Below, one piece after another: positions 37,543 to 52,308 of a DNA stretch of 64,000 bases. Source of the DNA: Daphnia carinata (lineage: Eukaryota; Arthropoda; Branchiopoda; Diplostraca; Daphniidae); the NCBI RefSeq assembly GCF_022539665.2, contig NC_081337.1, forward strand, positions 6,982,679-7,046,678, in the 5' to 3' direction. Each line of letters begins with the position of its first letter. The stretch's first letter is position 1. A model generated the notes under the pieces. It was not told where the DNA came from, ran no database searches, and saw only the letters and a program-made list of their open reading frames with translations. Position numbers and translations under genes: made by a program.

Positions 37543-40500
37543 TGAAACCCTATTTAGAACACACTGGCGGTGAAGTTCTTTCAACAACCCGATAGCTATA
37601 AGCTTTATGTTGAACATGTGTCGGCTCTTGTATTACCATCCTCCGCCGAATCGCCCCGGCAATCCATTAATCTGTCCGCCGGGGAGAAATGGTTATTTTG
37701 CAACTGCTTCAACATCTTTTTTTTTTTTTTTTTTAATGATTCCCTTGGAAACTTGCCACAGAGTGTTAGAAACACCGCTATAGCCTTTTGGGACAGCAAT
37801 TCGTTTTCTTTGACGTTTTCTTCGTTGACATTTAGTTCCAAAAGTAGCGTTTGATGTGTGTGCTTTTTTGTTAAATGAAAGATTTAATCTTCAGATCCTT
37901 GTTCTTTGTTTTAAATTTATTTATTCATCACAATTGTTGCAGCTTTTGGGGAAATGGGACCGTAGGACTGCATATAATCCATACAATACAATGTATATAC
38001 TATACCTATTGAAAATTGATGAAGCGAATCAGAATGGGAAGAAAAGAAAAGCTAACTAACCAAATCAGAAAAATCCGTTCTGTGTGATCAAACAAGAAGA
38101 AATAAAAAAGTGTTTTAGTTTTTATAGACTTTTATGGATCTTAGAACCTTTTGCCCTTTTTTTTTTTTTTTAATATGCGTTGTCGACGTTTGTTTCATCC
38201 GTGGATGGTTTGAATGTTGATTCGATTTCAAAAAGAGCTCGGCAGAGGCGTTGAAGAGGACGGCATCCCGCCGAGAGTGACCCGCGGATCTCACCCGAAC
38301 ACTATACAGCAAAAAGAGGCAAACGAAAACACAGAGGGAAAGATCCAAGTCGGCGATGCAAAAGAGAATCAAGGTGTTGGGAAATAAATCGAGAACAAGA
38401 TGGGGGAGGAGAAGATCGCAGGGCGCTGCTGGGCAAGCAGAACGTGGAGGCTGGAACATGGAAAGAGATGGTGTGTTAGGTGCAAAGAAGAAGGAACGAT
38501 GTATAACGAGAACAGGAAAAAAAAGAGGTGGGGTTGAACCGGTTGGGAGTCCTGAACAAGAAGAATAGGGGAAAAAACAAGAACGACTCCCCGCTCGGAA
38601 GAAGTGGGTGTAATGCAAAGAAGTTTTTTAGGAAAAAAAAAAAAAAAGATGGGAGAATCTCGAATCCTCCAACACAAGAAACCTTTTTTTTTTTCTTTCT
38701 CATTTTTTCTTTTTCTTTTTTGGGAGGAGTTAGCGTATGGACCAACGGATAACAAAGACCCCCTCGATATGCTTTTCTTCTTCTGAGAAATCTTTGGTTC
38801 GTTGTTCGATTGGAGGGTGTTTCTATCCCTTTTTTTGTGGGGTACCCTATGTGTTCTGTGTGTCTGTGTATGTATATATGCGTGTATGTGTGTGTTGTTT
38901 TGTTTTATAGCGCAGTCCAGCAGTCCTCCCATTTTTCCGAACCCCCGTCTTGACTTTTCTTTTATTTCGGTGGATGCGCTTTGAAGATAAAAGAAACTAT
39001 GAGTCAACCTTTTTTTTTTTCTCCCTTTCTTCTTTTCTCCATCTGTGTTTCTTTCTTTTTTTCTTGTGTTCCTCCTCTGGAGCAGAACCGCCACTAACAC
39101 TGCGGCTATATACCCCCTCCAGGTTGTCCCAAGTGGCCCCACGCCGTCTGGGAAAATCGAACGTATACATTCTGGCACACCACACACACACATACTGATA
39201 AGTTCACCTTTTATTTTGTTGGAAAAGATTCTTCATGGTGTTTTTTTTTCTTTTTGGTACGTGTCTTCCACTTTATTTTCCCTTTTTTTCCTCATTGTAG
39301 GGGTGTTTCTTCAAATCGAAAGCCCCTCGTACAGTGAAAGAAATCGAGTTACCAGACTAGAAGGTAGTGCTACGTACTATGTCAGGTTGATAATGCATAC
39401 ACAAAGTAACACACACAGTTTTATTTTTTTTTATTCAACTGGTTTACAAAAGACTTGTATAGTTTGGGATTTTCTCTTGCTGACTGCGGTTTTTGTTGTC
39501 TTGTCCAAACGCATTCCTTTTCTTCATTCTCCCGCAGTGACACGGAACTCACAAAACGAAAGGAGAAATTGATTGACTCGTAAAACTGCACAACAATGGG
39601 CAGCCATCCCCTTTTCAAAAAGAAATAAAAGAACAACAGACAAATAGGGAAAATTCAATATTTGATTTGCGTATATTTGCGCACAGCTACGGAGAGAGAG
39701 TCTCGCAGCTGGAACCAAAGACCCAACGAACAAAATGCGGCTCATTCGCAATCGAATTCTTCGGGTCCCTTTAACGCCTCCTCCATCCATCTCTCTCTAT
39801 CTTTAGAAATAAATTTTTTTTTTTTTTTTTTCAATCGTAATCCTTTTTGAGGATCATGTTTCTCTAACCAACGAAATTCTACGTATCCATCCATAAGGTA
39901 TATGGATAAAAAGTTTCAAGAAAACAGGCGGGGTTGAAGAAAAACGAAAGATATAGAAGTGCAATGGATAGGTGGGTAGGTCATAAAATTTGTGTGTTAG
40001 AATAGAATAACAGGTCTTGTGACAAGATCGAAATGAGTCGAGAGAACACGAAAGGGCAAAGAGAAAGGAAAAAAATAAATAAGAGACGGTCTTACACTCT
40101 CCATCTCTTTGTTAATTACGTCGAGTACTATACACAAAGAAGAAGTTGACCTGCTATACAAGACTATCTTTTTCTTCTTCATTTTCAAAACGGAGAGTTA
40201 AAAAAAAGGTTCAGCTGCAAATTGGATGACCTTTTCTTTTTCTCATCCTTTTTAGACTTTGTAGCAACACAATAAGAACAAGGCAGCAAATATAACAAGT
40301 TTAAAGTATGTTAATAGCTTAAACACAATCTGAAGTTGTAGAGTGAGAAAAAGACGGACTACCCGAAAATAGAAAAGAAACAGGTTGTAATAACAGACAC
40401 ATTTTTTCTTTCTACTGGTGGGGGGATAGAAAAGACATTGGCTATGAAAAAAATAAATACCGGCGAGAAGAAGTCAAAGGAGGGAAGTAAGAAAAAGAAA

Positions 40501-41547
40501 AATGCAGGCTAACTCTGGCAGACTGCTTGGCATCGAGAGCTGCTTCAGGCATTTTCTCGGGGAAATTACCCCTCTCGGGGCGAGAAGTTTTTTGGGGAAC
40601 CGGCGGATGGTAATTTTCGGGCCTTCCTATATCATAAAAGAAGAACTACGGAACACAACATCAGAAAGAAAAATTGGAACCGCATGAAGTAGAAATAGGT
40701 TTCGTGAAAGGAAATAAGGAAAAGAAGAAATGTTAGGTAACCGAGAAATTCTTATCGGAGGGCGGTCTTGTGTGAGATTGTATATGTATTCTCCGATTTC
40801 CACCTGGTTTTCTAGCTTTTTTTTTTCTCCACATCCTCCCATAAACAACAGCAAAGAAAAGCTACGTTTCTAAAGGGGAGAACGTGTGTTGTCAAGACTT
40901 GTGTTTGTTATTCCAATCGAATAAAAATAGAACAGAAACCTAGCTAATCAAAATGCAGATTCATTTTAATCGTTTCTTTAAAAATAAAAACACACATTTC
41001 TTTTGGCAAAATAAAATTAGGAAGTCTCTTATCGATGACAAGTACCGTGAAACTGTTTTATTCTTTTGCCAACGAATAATAAACGATATTTTAACTACCT
41101 GTTCAAACATGGTTGTCAGGTCCTGTTCATTGTTGAATGGCCCGAATTTCTATGCTTGACCTCCTCCTTCTACTCCTGGCATTTTTTTTTATTCTCTTCT
41201 TTGAACCATCAAGTGTTTGTCCAGCACTGATTGCACACAGACAAGCATTGTTCGAGAAACATAGAGAAGGCCCATGGAAACGACGCTCGGGTTGACCACA
41301 GCAGGAACATGTACACTCATATACCTTCGCACACAACACACATTCGTTGGCTTATATTTTTTTTTTTGGCCACACTCCGAGTCCAGGTTATTGTATATGA
41401 GTGAAGACCCTCTGGTATGAAGCCAAATAGGAATGAATAGAAAAAGAAAATACCCGTAAAAAGCGAGAGACACCATCAATAGAATGTCTATAGAAAAGGG
41501 AACAAAAAAAATGTATCTTTCCTTCTATATACACAAATAAAAAAAAA

Positions 41548-41548
<1 letters not shown>

Positions 41549-41584
<36 letters not shown>
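41549..41584. repeat. (TA)18 microsatellite
   Basis: A perfect TA tract of 36 bases, followed by TGTATATACAGTGTATGTATG-like sequence. Such tracts are hypermutable and can extrude as cruciforms. Confidence 0.92.
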
Positions 41585-41592
<8 letters not shown>

Positions 41593-44500
41593 CAGTGTAT
41601 GTATGGAAGAATTCATCTTCCTATTTTTCGGCTCTGCTGGGGATCACCCAACTATTCTCTGCTCGGTCGTGCTGCTTTTCCCCTTCTTCTTCCACTCTGT
41701 GTGCCACGCTTCTTTTCAAAGAAAATTTCCAATAAATTTGTGCTGGAAAATGCTTCTTTTCAAAAGAAATAGGCTGTGCGTATAGTGTATCGTAAAAAAG
41801 AAAAAAAAAATGGATGCATACAATTGTTATACTATTTGGCCAAGCAGGAAGATTTGTTTCCCTCATTGTTACCATATATAGAGAAGGAGAAAATAGTAGA
41901 ATAAACGAGAAGGGTTAGCTTAGCCAGCGCATTACTCCGAGACTTGTGCTGTACAAAAGGAGATAAGAAAAGAATAGAGAGCAAAGAAAAAAAAAATGTA
42001 AATGGGTCTCGCTCTATAGACATCATCAATGACAAATAAGGTAACCCACGAGTCTATTTCTTTCTAGCCCTACGCAGCACATTAGCCCGAGATGCGATAT
42101 ATGCATCAAGAACCAATCTAGCAGGCCATTCTGTATCATCGGAATACCAAAAATGCTCCAGTCATTCTTGCTTATGGGTTAGAAAGAAGAAAAAAAAATC
42201 CTCAATTATTCAAACGAATTGCTGACTGAGACTTACGGTCGTCCGGGGGGGAAAAAAGGTGGAAATCAAGAAAGAGTTGATGGAGTACAGGCAATAAGCA
42301 TTATGGCCATGCCCAATAAAGGTGCTCATCTAGTGAATCGGAGCTGTATGTATATACAGGAATTGTTGGAAACGAAGAAGAAGGAAACGGAGAAATGATG
42401 TATATTTTGGTCTCAGATGGAAAAGAAAAGGAGGGAGGAATAAATACAACAACAATAACGAGAAATATCATAGCAATTATTTAGCTGACATCTTTTCCTC
42501 TGATGTAAAAAATTGCGGCACGGCCATTTCGTTCATTCGTTCGTTCATTTCCCTTTTCTTTTTTTTTTTTTTTTCTGTAATTCTACTTCTTCTCCAATGG
42601 CGAAGCACGTTTTAGTTTGCTGCTCTCCCACGCTCTACAGCACTCGTTTCTCCGATGTTATTCTTCACATAAATCAAAAAAGATCACTAATAGCCGAAAG
42701 GCGCAATGCTTTCTGTCGTTTTTCTGTCCGTTTTTTTTTTCACGGGCCGGCGGAATGGCAGCCAAAAGGCAGGAAATGGAGGCGGAGCGTGTATAGAAAA
42801 GTCCAACGAACGCACAGAAAAACAAAAAAAAAACAAATGCTTCGAGCACATTACATAGACCAGAAACACACATTTTGAATATGCTTTAACCTAGGAGAAT
42901 GAAACCGTCCGCCTACGAGTGCACAAGGCCATAAATACCACCGGGGTTATATCGGTCGGCATGATGGTTTAATCGCTCTCTTTTATAGGTGGACAATCAT
43001 CTAAAAAAAAAAAATCATCTAAAAAAAACTCTGTGAATAGAACGATGAAAGATGTAGCATTTTCTTTTTACGACTAGTACCTCTTCACCTGGTCGTATTT
43101 GTATTGGTAGAACGTAGCACGTATAGGTACGGCCAGTGAGAAAACGGGTTGCCCCCCTACTGCTGAAAAAATAAACGGTTACATGTGACCATAATATATC
43201 TCTAACATGAGCCGGTTATTGTCTTACAATTCTACCTCTCTCCTTTAACTCTCATCCTTGTGATGTTCCTGTAAAAAAAAAAAAAAAAAGAAAACCACCA
43301 ACGCCATCACATTCCTCCGGCCCTTGTAAACTGAGGCTAAGTGTCTTCAACGGGGGGTCCGCTCTCCAGCTCCGGTGGCGGTCCCCTTATAACAACACCT
43401 TGTGTTTCTACACTCTTACACACTCTCTGGGGCTACTTTTTTTTTCTTCTTTTCCTCAGTTCATAATTGAGATTATGACGCAATCAAAATCATCGCCTGA
43501 AGTGCGATCGAGTAACTTGTCGTCGAGCCGCTTGCTTAAACACGAACACGTAAAGTATACAGTAACACACTGTCAGGTTTGTTGTTCGAAGTTCCAAAAG
43601 GAAAAATTATTCATCTTCTCCAATAAAGTGGCAGATAAGAAATGACGGTAGGACCTTAAAAATTGTGAACAAGAGTTTCTTTAATTACGTATGTATAAAA
43701 TCTTGTTTTTCTTCACGCTTCATTATGTGAAAAGCAACGCAGTTTTTTCACCTTTCCTTGGATGGATTCCTTGGAAATCGTTTGGAAGAAGAGAACATTT
43801 TTTTTTTCTATAGACGTTGTGCTATTGTTACTGGACAAAAGGAGTCTGAAGCTTTGCTGATCAGCGGGGAATGACCAGCAACTTGGCTGTTGGACGGGCA
43901 CGCGTGATCCAGCTCAATTTATTGTGTACTAGGCTAAGTATTTTTCAATCATCATCATCACCATTTTTTTTTTTTTACTCTTCTCCAATCACTGTTATTT
44001 TTCTTTCTGTTCTCTCAGTCAGTTGTTTATTTCTGTCGCCGCTATTGTTCCGTCCATTTCTAGGTAATATTCTTACCATAGAAAAAAGAAATCGAATAAC
44101 AATGCGGATGGAAACACACGCAGCGATTAACAATCAAATGCCCTGCGCGTCCTGCGATTTACACCGCTAAACATATGAGTACCCTCTTTTGTTTGCAGAT
44201 GACCTATCAGTTCTCGATTCTTTCTCGCTGTTGCTTTTGATTCCTAATGGTTTCTGTACACAATGTATCGTGTGTATAAGTAAAAATGGGCTGTGCGTAT
44301 GAGCGGCCGATTAGTCACGGACATCAATGTTATGTGTTAGTTCCATAGGAGAGGGAGCCTAATGTCCGGAGTCGCGATGACGACCTCCCATCAAACGTCA
44401 TCTTTTCACAAGTATGGACCGAACGTTTGCCAACGGAATATTTAAACACAACTGCGTGTTTATTCGTGGATTTTTTTCTTTAGTGTTGTGGATGAAGTAT

Positions 44501-47500
44501 TTCTTCTGTTTTCCGATTGACGTGCATAGAAAAAGGTCGCGTGACCCTCTCAATCGAGCGGTTGAAAAGAGAACAAGAGAGAACCAATGGCAGATTTGCT
44601 TGACTAGCCACCTGGAACTGATGGCTACTATAGTCAAGTGAGTACGTGTCTCGTGACTAGAAGAAAAACACATCAGATTGATGGACGACAACAACACGAC
44701 AACAAAAAAACGAAAGAAAAAAAAGGAGAAAATAGAAAACCCAATGTTCGATTTAGTCCATTTGCTGTTTTCACGCTGATTAGATACGCCCTTTTTTTTA
44801 CTGTATGTCTATACCTTCTGTCGATTTTCCCTGCAGCGAAATAAACAAGTTGGGTATCGATGACTCGGTCAACCGACGTGCGCTGTGCATACATCAGGGC
44901 GTGAGAGAGAACTCAACATCAAAATCGACCTGATTTTTTTTTTCCTTCTCTATTTCCATGTCGTTGACATGCGTTGATAACAGGATCGCTAGCTTCAGAA
45001 TCGCAATTACAAAAAAAAAAAAAAAAAAGGGAGAGCATACAAAACGACAACAGCCACTCTGATGAACTATTCACTCATTGGTCACGCTTGCCAATGGGGT
45101 ACAGTCGAGACGCTCTTGAGCCAACGGATATTGCTATTCATATGTACTTCGCACGAATAGTAGAATTAATACAATGTAGTGTTTTCTTTAGACTCTGGCA
45201 GTTACTCCGGTGCTGGAGGGTGATTGTTTCCGGCCAAATATACACATCAAGTATGATGGCCGTCTGAATGCTTAATCGCCCATTAACTTCCATTCTACGT
45301 TGAATTTTGATAATGTTTGTTGAAAACTAACGTTGCGGTTTGAGGCATTCATCATTTGCGCGTTAAGGATGCTTGAGTTTCGTAGCTGAAGTGTATTAAC
45401 GATGTTGATGGTACTTGACAAGCAATTAGGTTTAAACAAAAGCTTGAATAGTCTTCTCTTGAATACGTATAGAGTCTTGCGTTTTAATAGGGAAACATTG
45501 GGACAGTTGAAGTTAGAAATGTGACTTGTAGACAGCCTTAAAAGGCCGGTCGTGTTTGCGTTTGATGCCAAGAGGAAAACGACGTAATAACAAGGATGGG
45601 CTTTCACGAGCTGTCATCAGTACTTTGCCCGGCCTTTGATTTATGCGGGGCAAGACTGTTAACACGTTTTGGTTTTTTTTTTTGTCGTGTTGTTTTCCCA
45701 ACTTTGCGTTTGTATTTATTTTAAACGAAATGCACGTTTAGAAACTTGGCTGTGTATCTATGTGTACATACGCTCAGACAAGATAACTATGGCTGACATC
45801 TCGTCCAACGAATGATATGTTACTTGTCTTTTATGGCCCAAGCCGCAATATAGCAAAGATAAAAAAAAAAGAGAGAAACATCAACAACAACGAAAAAAGA
45901 AAATATAACAGACGGAAATAACCGTATATTCCACTGTACGCGAGCGAAGGGCTTCGTCTCAACTTGCCCTGTAATTTGAATCGATCCCGACTTCACCTTT
46001 CTTGTTCCCCCCTTCGTCCTTCTGTTGGCCCGTCTTTATTTTTATTTTCACCGCTTCGTCCTGAGTACGTAACGCGTGCAATTCCCTCTACCAGCGTGGA
46101 TTGATCTGGCATCACGCCTTGTTTTTATTTATTTAATTCCAAGCGCAATTCACGATTTGACCTTGCCCGACATCAGAAGTCTTCTATCAAACTATCCCAA
46201 GTAGTTTCCGTTCTACAAGTTGGATGTTGTACAGCACATCAGTCTTGATGATTGTTTGCCCATCAAAACGCGCTGTTTATACCAATGTGCCGCGTAATAC
46301 TAAACACGAAAGATGTGGTGCACTATCTACACGTTGTCGTTATGTGTATCATCCGCATTTGCACCCTCCTCTTTCTCATATCATTACAAAAGCACGGTTG
46401 GAGGCTACATAGGGACAGGAGAGGGGATCAGATAGGGAGGGAAGTTGATGTTTAAATATACAGTCCAACGAAGAGTGGAAGAAAAAGGAAAGGTAATACA
46501 GCACTTTCTATTATTATTCCTCGGTTGTTGATGGAGCTCCGTACATGCAGTACACACTCTATATAAGATGTACCTACAACTATAGACAGGCGAACGTCAA
46601 AGGAGGTGTGTGACTGTTTGTTGCCCTGTGATTTCGAAACGGCGGCCGCTCTTTTTTGAAAACTTTTTTTTTTCATCCGACCCTTCCGCCAAATCGAGAG
46701 AAGGGAGGCAGGAAAAAAAAAGGAACACAATCAAATAAATCCATTTTCACGGATGATGCGATGTACCTGGTCTGTGTGCATGCACGGCTACTTAACTACA
46801 TGTAAAAAATGCGTTGTTTAGAAAGCTTATTGGAAAAAGAGTTGTCGGATGGGTTTCCACACAATCGAGACGAGAGAGATGCTCTAAAAATATGCACATC
46901 ATTAAGGGTGCGGATCAGTGCGTCCGGCTATTTGCCAACACGCTCAAGTCTGTGCTCGGCCATCACTCTCGGGGATTTCCAGCTTTTTCTTTTACAACAA
47001 CAGCGACGAAGGAACAATCTCTTCCTGATTCCTTTTTACCATCGCTATACGATGGATGTGCAGCCGCCGACGGATTGCTGGTTTTATTGCATGATAAATG
47101 AATTGCTTCTCTAATATATACCGTGCGCATATTGCTAGGCCTAAAAGTGTGAATTGAGATAAAAACATTGGCTATCGATAGAAGATATACAAGTGCAAAT
47201 GGAACTGGATGTCAAAGCCTGTGGATTACGTAGGCCTTTGCGTTGATCCTCTAACACGTCAGGTGTGCACGAAGTCTGTCGAGCCATTTCCAAGTATGAT
47301 GGATCAATTTATGATTCAATACCTTGTACGTGAAATACATATACCAGTGAATGTAACATCGGATAGGCCTACACCCTTACGTATACACTTCCTGATTGTT
47401 TCTTTGCATGTGCAGGGGAGGGGACGAGCGTCCTCACTTACGAATGATCCACATCGTAAATAGAGACCGGTAGGCCTTAACTATTGAGAAGCTGATGAAC

Positions 47501-48120
47501 TGTTTCCGCTTTAGTACTTAAAAACATATATATTTTTTTTTACTTGTGTATATAGCTTTCTTTTGTTTTTATGCAATAAAGAGGAGCGTTGGGGCTGCTG
47601 TCATTTGTAAAATGGATTTCTTGCGCAGAGTGAATCTATATACCACTTGTCCACCTGCGTGATTGATCTACTCGGATATGCAAAAGGTGGGGGGGGGATA
47701 ACCACCGGTAAGTCAATTCCACGATTTCTTTGTATGTATACTGAAAAAAAGTCACACGGAAACATTTTTTTTTCCAGGGTATATGTTTTGATTGTCAAAT
47801 AGCGTCAGGTGATGAATTTCTTTTACACACATTGGCTTTGGCTGCGGTATGACACTTGGTCGACGCCCAATTGAATGATATCCTTTTCGTTATGTTCATT
47901 AATCCATGCCCGATGGACAAATTTCAAAACAACAACACAAACAGCCATTTCTTTCTTCGGATATCCAACGAACGAAGAAATCCGAAACCAGAATTTTTCA
48001 GATGAAATCGCCAACTCATCAAAGTTGGATCATCGGATCAACCGCCTTGCAGTTGGAGTAGAGGAGCGATCCGTGTATTGAACATATACACGTTATATAG
48101 TTACCCTTGTGTATATACAT

Positions 48121-48142
48121 TATATATATATATATATATATA
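48121..48142. repeat. (TA)11 microsatellite
   Basis: A perfect TA tract of 22 bases, with further TATA-type sequence on both sides. Confidence 0.88.
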
Positions 48143-49418
48143 CATATATTTACTAGTCAGGTGAACTGGGGCTCCGATTATCGGCAACACTTTGAAGAGG
48201 GCCCCCAAAAAAGGAGGCTGCCCTGCCCACTATTGTTGCATGCACGATTGCTAGAGTATATCGTATAGCTTGTCCCCTCGTTTCTTTTTTTTTTTTTTCT
48301 TTTTTGGCGGCATGTTACCTTCCCACCTGAAAAACACGGAGCACCGACCAACCGAGAAAATGGAGGGATAACGAGAACGATACGCGGCAATGTCAATATC
48401 TTTGAGGAAAGAAGAAAAGGAAACGAAATTCATTTTCTTTCTTATTCGGTTGTTTTTTTTTGTATCAAGTAGAAGAAAGAAAGAAAAAAAAATCAAACGT
48501 ATAAACGTGAAGAATAGAAGGAGGAGAAGGCGGAGTCGTGGTCCAGCACATAGAAGAAGAAGAAAGAAAAGAGAGAAAAGCTTGGAAAGGTTTCGATTAT
48601 TTTTGCTTCGCCCTGCAAACAGCAGGGGATTACATCTGTCATGGCGGCCCGATGCTACGCGGATGACACAGGGCTGGATGACCTCCTTTAGCTTTTACAA
48701 TCATCCATCACATTTTCCCCTCCCTTCGCCTCTCTCGATTCTCGTCTCTCCTCGCTCCGTGATATTCTCCCCGTTAGCCGATTAGTTTATTTCTTAATAT
48801 TTTTCTTTATACTAGACTTTCTGCAATTCCTTCCGTACATTCGACAGCTCCAAATGAACGAAACGTTGCAACAAAAATCGCCATATTTTAATAACTAGCG
48901 CATATGTTTCATGACTCCTCTTCCAAACCCCCCGCTAAAAATAAAAAGGGTACAAAAGAAACCGCTTGTTTAACCAAGGCCATCAACTCTCTCGGTATCG
49001 CAGTTAGCATGCATAGACTTGACCTTTGATTGTTCTTCCCTTCTTGAGCTGCTGATTCCCGACCGTCACGGTAATAAGAGGAAGATCGGTGCACACAGCA
49101 GACGCCAATCACGTCTAGACGTTACACGGACGCATTCAAAGTATCCCGCTCGTCTTATTTGATCGTCTCGTCGGAATGGATGGTGGCCTTCGACCAGGCG
49201 TCAACATTTTATAAATGGAAACAACGACAACAAAACAAACCCGTGTTTTCATTCTCAAACACAATCAAAAGACGGAACGGTTGGAAATGAGACCGTTCGG
49301 CGTATTGCGCCAACTCTCAAGTTCAGTTTAAAAAACATGCGATCTTGTTAGGGGTGAGCGAGAAGTGAACGACCGACATGGCCGGCAAATCAGTTGGTAG
49401 TCAAACGTTTCAACACAA

Positions 49419-49447
49419 TGTGTGTATGTGTGTGTGTGTGTGTGTGT
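49419..49447. repeat. (TG)n microsatellite
   Basis: A TG tract of about 29 bases with one TA interruption near its left end. Potential Z-DNA former. Confidence 0.88.
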
Positions 49448-51345
49448 TTACGTGCGAGTGTAGGTAACATTTTTGCGCCGAATTCACGTTGTAGCCAAAT
49501 CCATCAGTCTGGCTGTCTGCCGAAAGAAAACACATTCGTATAGGTCCATGAAGTGCGGCCAATCTGAAAATAGCCAACGGCCGTTTTGGTACATACGATA
49601 GATGTTAAATTTGTAATCGTTTCGATCGACTCTTCTATAGAGAACGAGCTACCTGATGAAGCTGCATCCGTCATTTTCTTAACTGCCAAATGTACGCGTT
49701 GTGACAAGTAAATTCGTTTGAAAACATGAAAAATTGAATTTATGCGCGTGCGTTCGTGAATAGTTTCAAGGCCCGGCAGCGAATGAAAACTCTTGAATCA
49801 ACAACGATAGAACCGTTTGAATTTCCGCGTTGTTAGAATTGCAATCGGCCAGTGCGAAATCGATATCAAACACAGAGAACAATAACGTATAAAACAAAAG
49901 AAGAAAAAGAACACATTCCGTAAACAAAACCCCAAACGAGTGGGCGGTTTGAAGATAAAAAAAAAAAATAAAACAAAGTAAGAGGTGAAAAAAGAAACAA
50001 AACTTTTTATAAGAATGAGAAGGCAAAGAAAAATAGAAGGGAAAAAAAGAACACGTGTCGGCAACTATTGACTGAGCTCATTAACAGGTGGGAAGCAAAG
50101 GCCCACCACCCGTCGATTCTGGCAGCCCATTCCCGTCAGAGTGCCGATGATTTCCGACGGACCATACATATATTATATGTATAACAAAAAAAAAAACAAA
50201 AAAACACCTGAATACATATCTATACGTGTGTATACTATCTGCTCTATAGCTGTTTCAAATCTCTGTTCCTATATAGACTCTCTTTTTCATTCCCGGAGAA
50301 GGAAAAACATATCACACTTCATTACGCGCATCGCATCTCTTTCTTTTTATGCTGATGATCAAACTCCACACGCTTCCTTTCGGCATTGGCCCACCTTTGA
50401 TTTATTCCAGAGCGAAGGGAAGCCAACCAAAAAGAAAGAAGATGCTGGCCGATGCAACGGACGGGGGGTAGGAGGGACTGTGCATCGAAGAGAACTGGAT
50501 ATAGTGAACGCTGTCCTGTGATGTAGTTTACGACAAAAAAAAAAAAAAAAGAATGAACATAGTCAAAAAGGCTATATAATTTTCTTTCTTTATTTTGAAA
50601 AAAAAAATGGAATTTTGGTTATTCATGTTTATAAAGGGGATATACTGGATCGACGTAGATACGGTGTTTCTAGGATTTGATTTTTCCGCGCCCATTTTCA
50701 AACATTTTAACAACTCGGCGTTCATCATTTCACGCCATTTTTGATTCATCAGGTGATTTAACGACTGGCATACCAACAAACGCCAAGATTCAAGAAAGAG
50801 CTAAAAAAGATCTTCCGATATGGATAACGCCATATTGCAGATGTTTTCGGCAATTTCCGTCTAGACGCCGAATGCTGTAAACTTATGAAAAAATAAAGAG
50901 ATTCTCACCTGATGATATAGCCATTACTGATAGTATCCCGAAAACAACGAAAAACAACAAAGTTATGGCCAAGATTTGCTCTCACCTTATAAAACCTTTC
51001 ATTTTCTTTTTCCCAACTAAACAAAAATGCCAATAAAACAAAACAACAGAATCTAGTGGATCTTAATGTAAAAAAGAAACCTACAGTACGTTATCCAGAA
51101 ATGAAACAAAACATTACAATGTCACGGTGTCGTCATCATCGTCCGCAAAAGTCAAACTGTTGGCCGGCAGCTGCTGGTTTTGCATCCGCCCTACAGTTGC
51201 AACTGCTGTTTTTGCTCCCGTACATTTAAATCACTGCAGCCTAAGCTATTTTGATAAGATGTATTATTATTATGCACGAGCGATGCGGACATACATTTAC
51301 AAAAAAGAATAGCGGAATAAGTTATAGACCTGTGGACGTGTCTCA

Positions 51346-51770
51346 TTAACGGTCGCAGCTGCACGCCGGATCGGCGCGTCGCAGCGGGTTCCGGATGCCG
51401 ACGTACAAGAAGGCAGTCCGCCTTTTTGGCTTGTGGTTGTAATGTCGTACATATTTATTTATACATACTATAAAGTCATAAGGTATTACATGTTGGCAGG
51501 TTGCCCCCGCATTGGCGACCCAACGGCCAAACAAGAGCCAGACTGAAAACGCAGCTCGGGAGCCCCCGTCTTATTATTTATTTATTTTTTTTGTAGTTGC
51601 TGCCAGTTGCGGGATGCGGGAAATGCAGCGGCGTTTTATGTGCGTCGGGCCGTTTGCGCGCTCACGCACGTTCGAACGGTGCGTTCAGCGGCGGCAGGCT
51701 GACAGCGATCTTATCAACACCCGGCACGGTGCACTTTATTACCAAACGCACCAAATGGTCGGCCCTTTTT
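51346..51770. other. GC- and CpG-rich segment, possible promoter or exon cluster
   Basis: Compared with the surrounding poly-A/T DNA this segment is strongly GC-rich and full of CpG (for example CGGATCGGCGCGTCGCAGCG near 51370, and GCGGCGTTTTATGTGCGTCG near 51630). Several frames are open on both strands. On the plus strand a strong acceptor, TTTTTTTTGTAG, ends at about 51596 just before the second GC-rich block. I recognise no protein family. It may be a promoter, first exon, or conserved exons of an unidentified gene. Confidence 0.4.
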
Positions 51771-52308
51771 TTTTTTTTAGCCTATATTCATACTAAGACT
51801 TATATAACACGTCGAGTGGCATGGATAAAGAAAGATTTTTTATGTTTGATAAGAAAATCTGGAAAAGATCTTTCGAATAATATATTTCTCTTATTGTACA
51901 ATGTTGGCGCGGCGCGATGATGATTTCTCTTCTTTTTTTCTTTTCGCTTTCCAATTTTTGTTGGTTGCATTTTCTATTTTTTTTTTTTTTTATCTACAAC
52001 TGGAAAATGAAAAAAAAAAAAAAAAAATAAGAAACAGGTTCTCGTGCTGACCGCGAGGCAATTCTTTTTCAATGTTTTTGGATCTTTTTTTTTATTTTGT
52101 TTTCAAAACGTTCAGGTGGATTGTGCAGAACGTGCCCGACTACTTCTGTTATTGTACTGGACTTTTCCCTTTGAAGATAAATGAAGGAACGAGCCCATCA
52201 CACTTGAAGGAATTCATCGGGACGGAGATGGGTCGATCGACAGAACAATGCAACTGGACTCGATCTCCTGCTGGGAGACAAGTCGATAATGAAAGGCTAT
52301 TTCATACT

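Larger units (their letters stand above)
35950..51120. other. Homopolymer- and microsatellite-rich region without a supported gene
   Basis: Dominated by poly-A and poly-T runs of 8-18 bases and by dinucleotide repeats. Long nominal open frames, such as the 274-codon minus-strand frame at 38369-39193, are Lys- or Phe-rich artefacts of these runs. A few less biased frames (45272-45607 minus, 44974-45267 plus, 47209-47463 plus) match nothing I recognise. The region could be intronic or 3' untranslated sequence of a gene with exons outside the window. Confidence 0.45.

Noticed and set aside
38369-39193. 274-codon open frame on the minus strand
   Set aside because: Made of Lys/Arg and Phe/Leu runs from poly-purine and poly-pyrimidine DNA; no domain, and many overlapping frames in the same stretch are equally open.
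45272-45607. 111-codon minus-strand frame with weakly LRR-like spacing
   Set aside because: Starts at GTG right after a stop, has no LRR asparagine ladder or caps, and no neighbouring exon; not enough to call.
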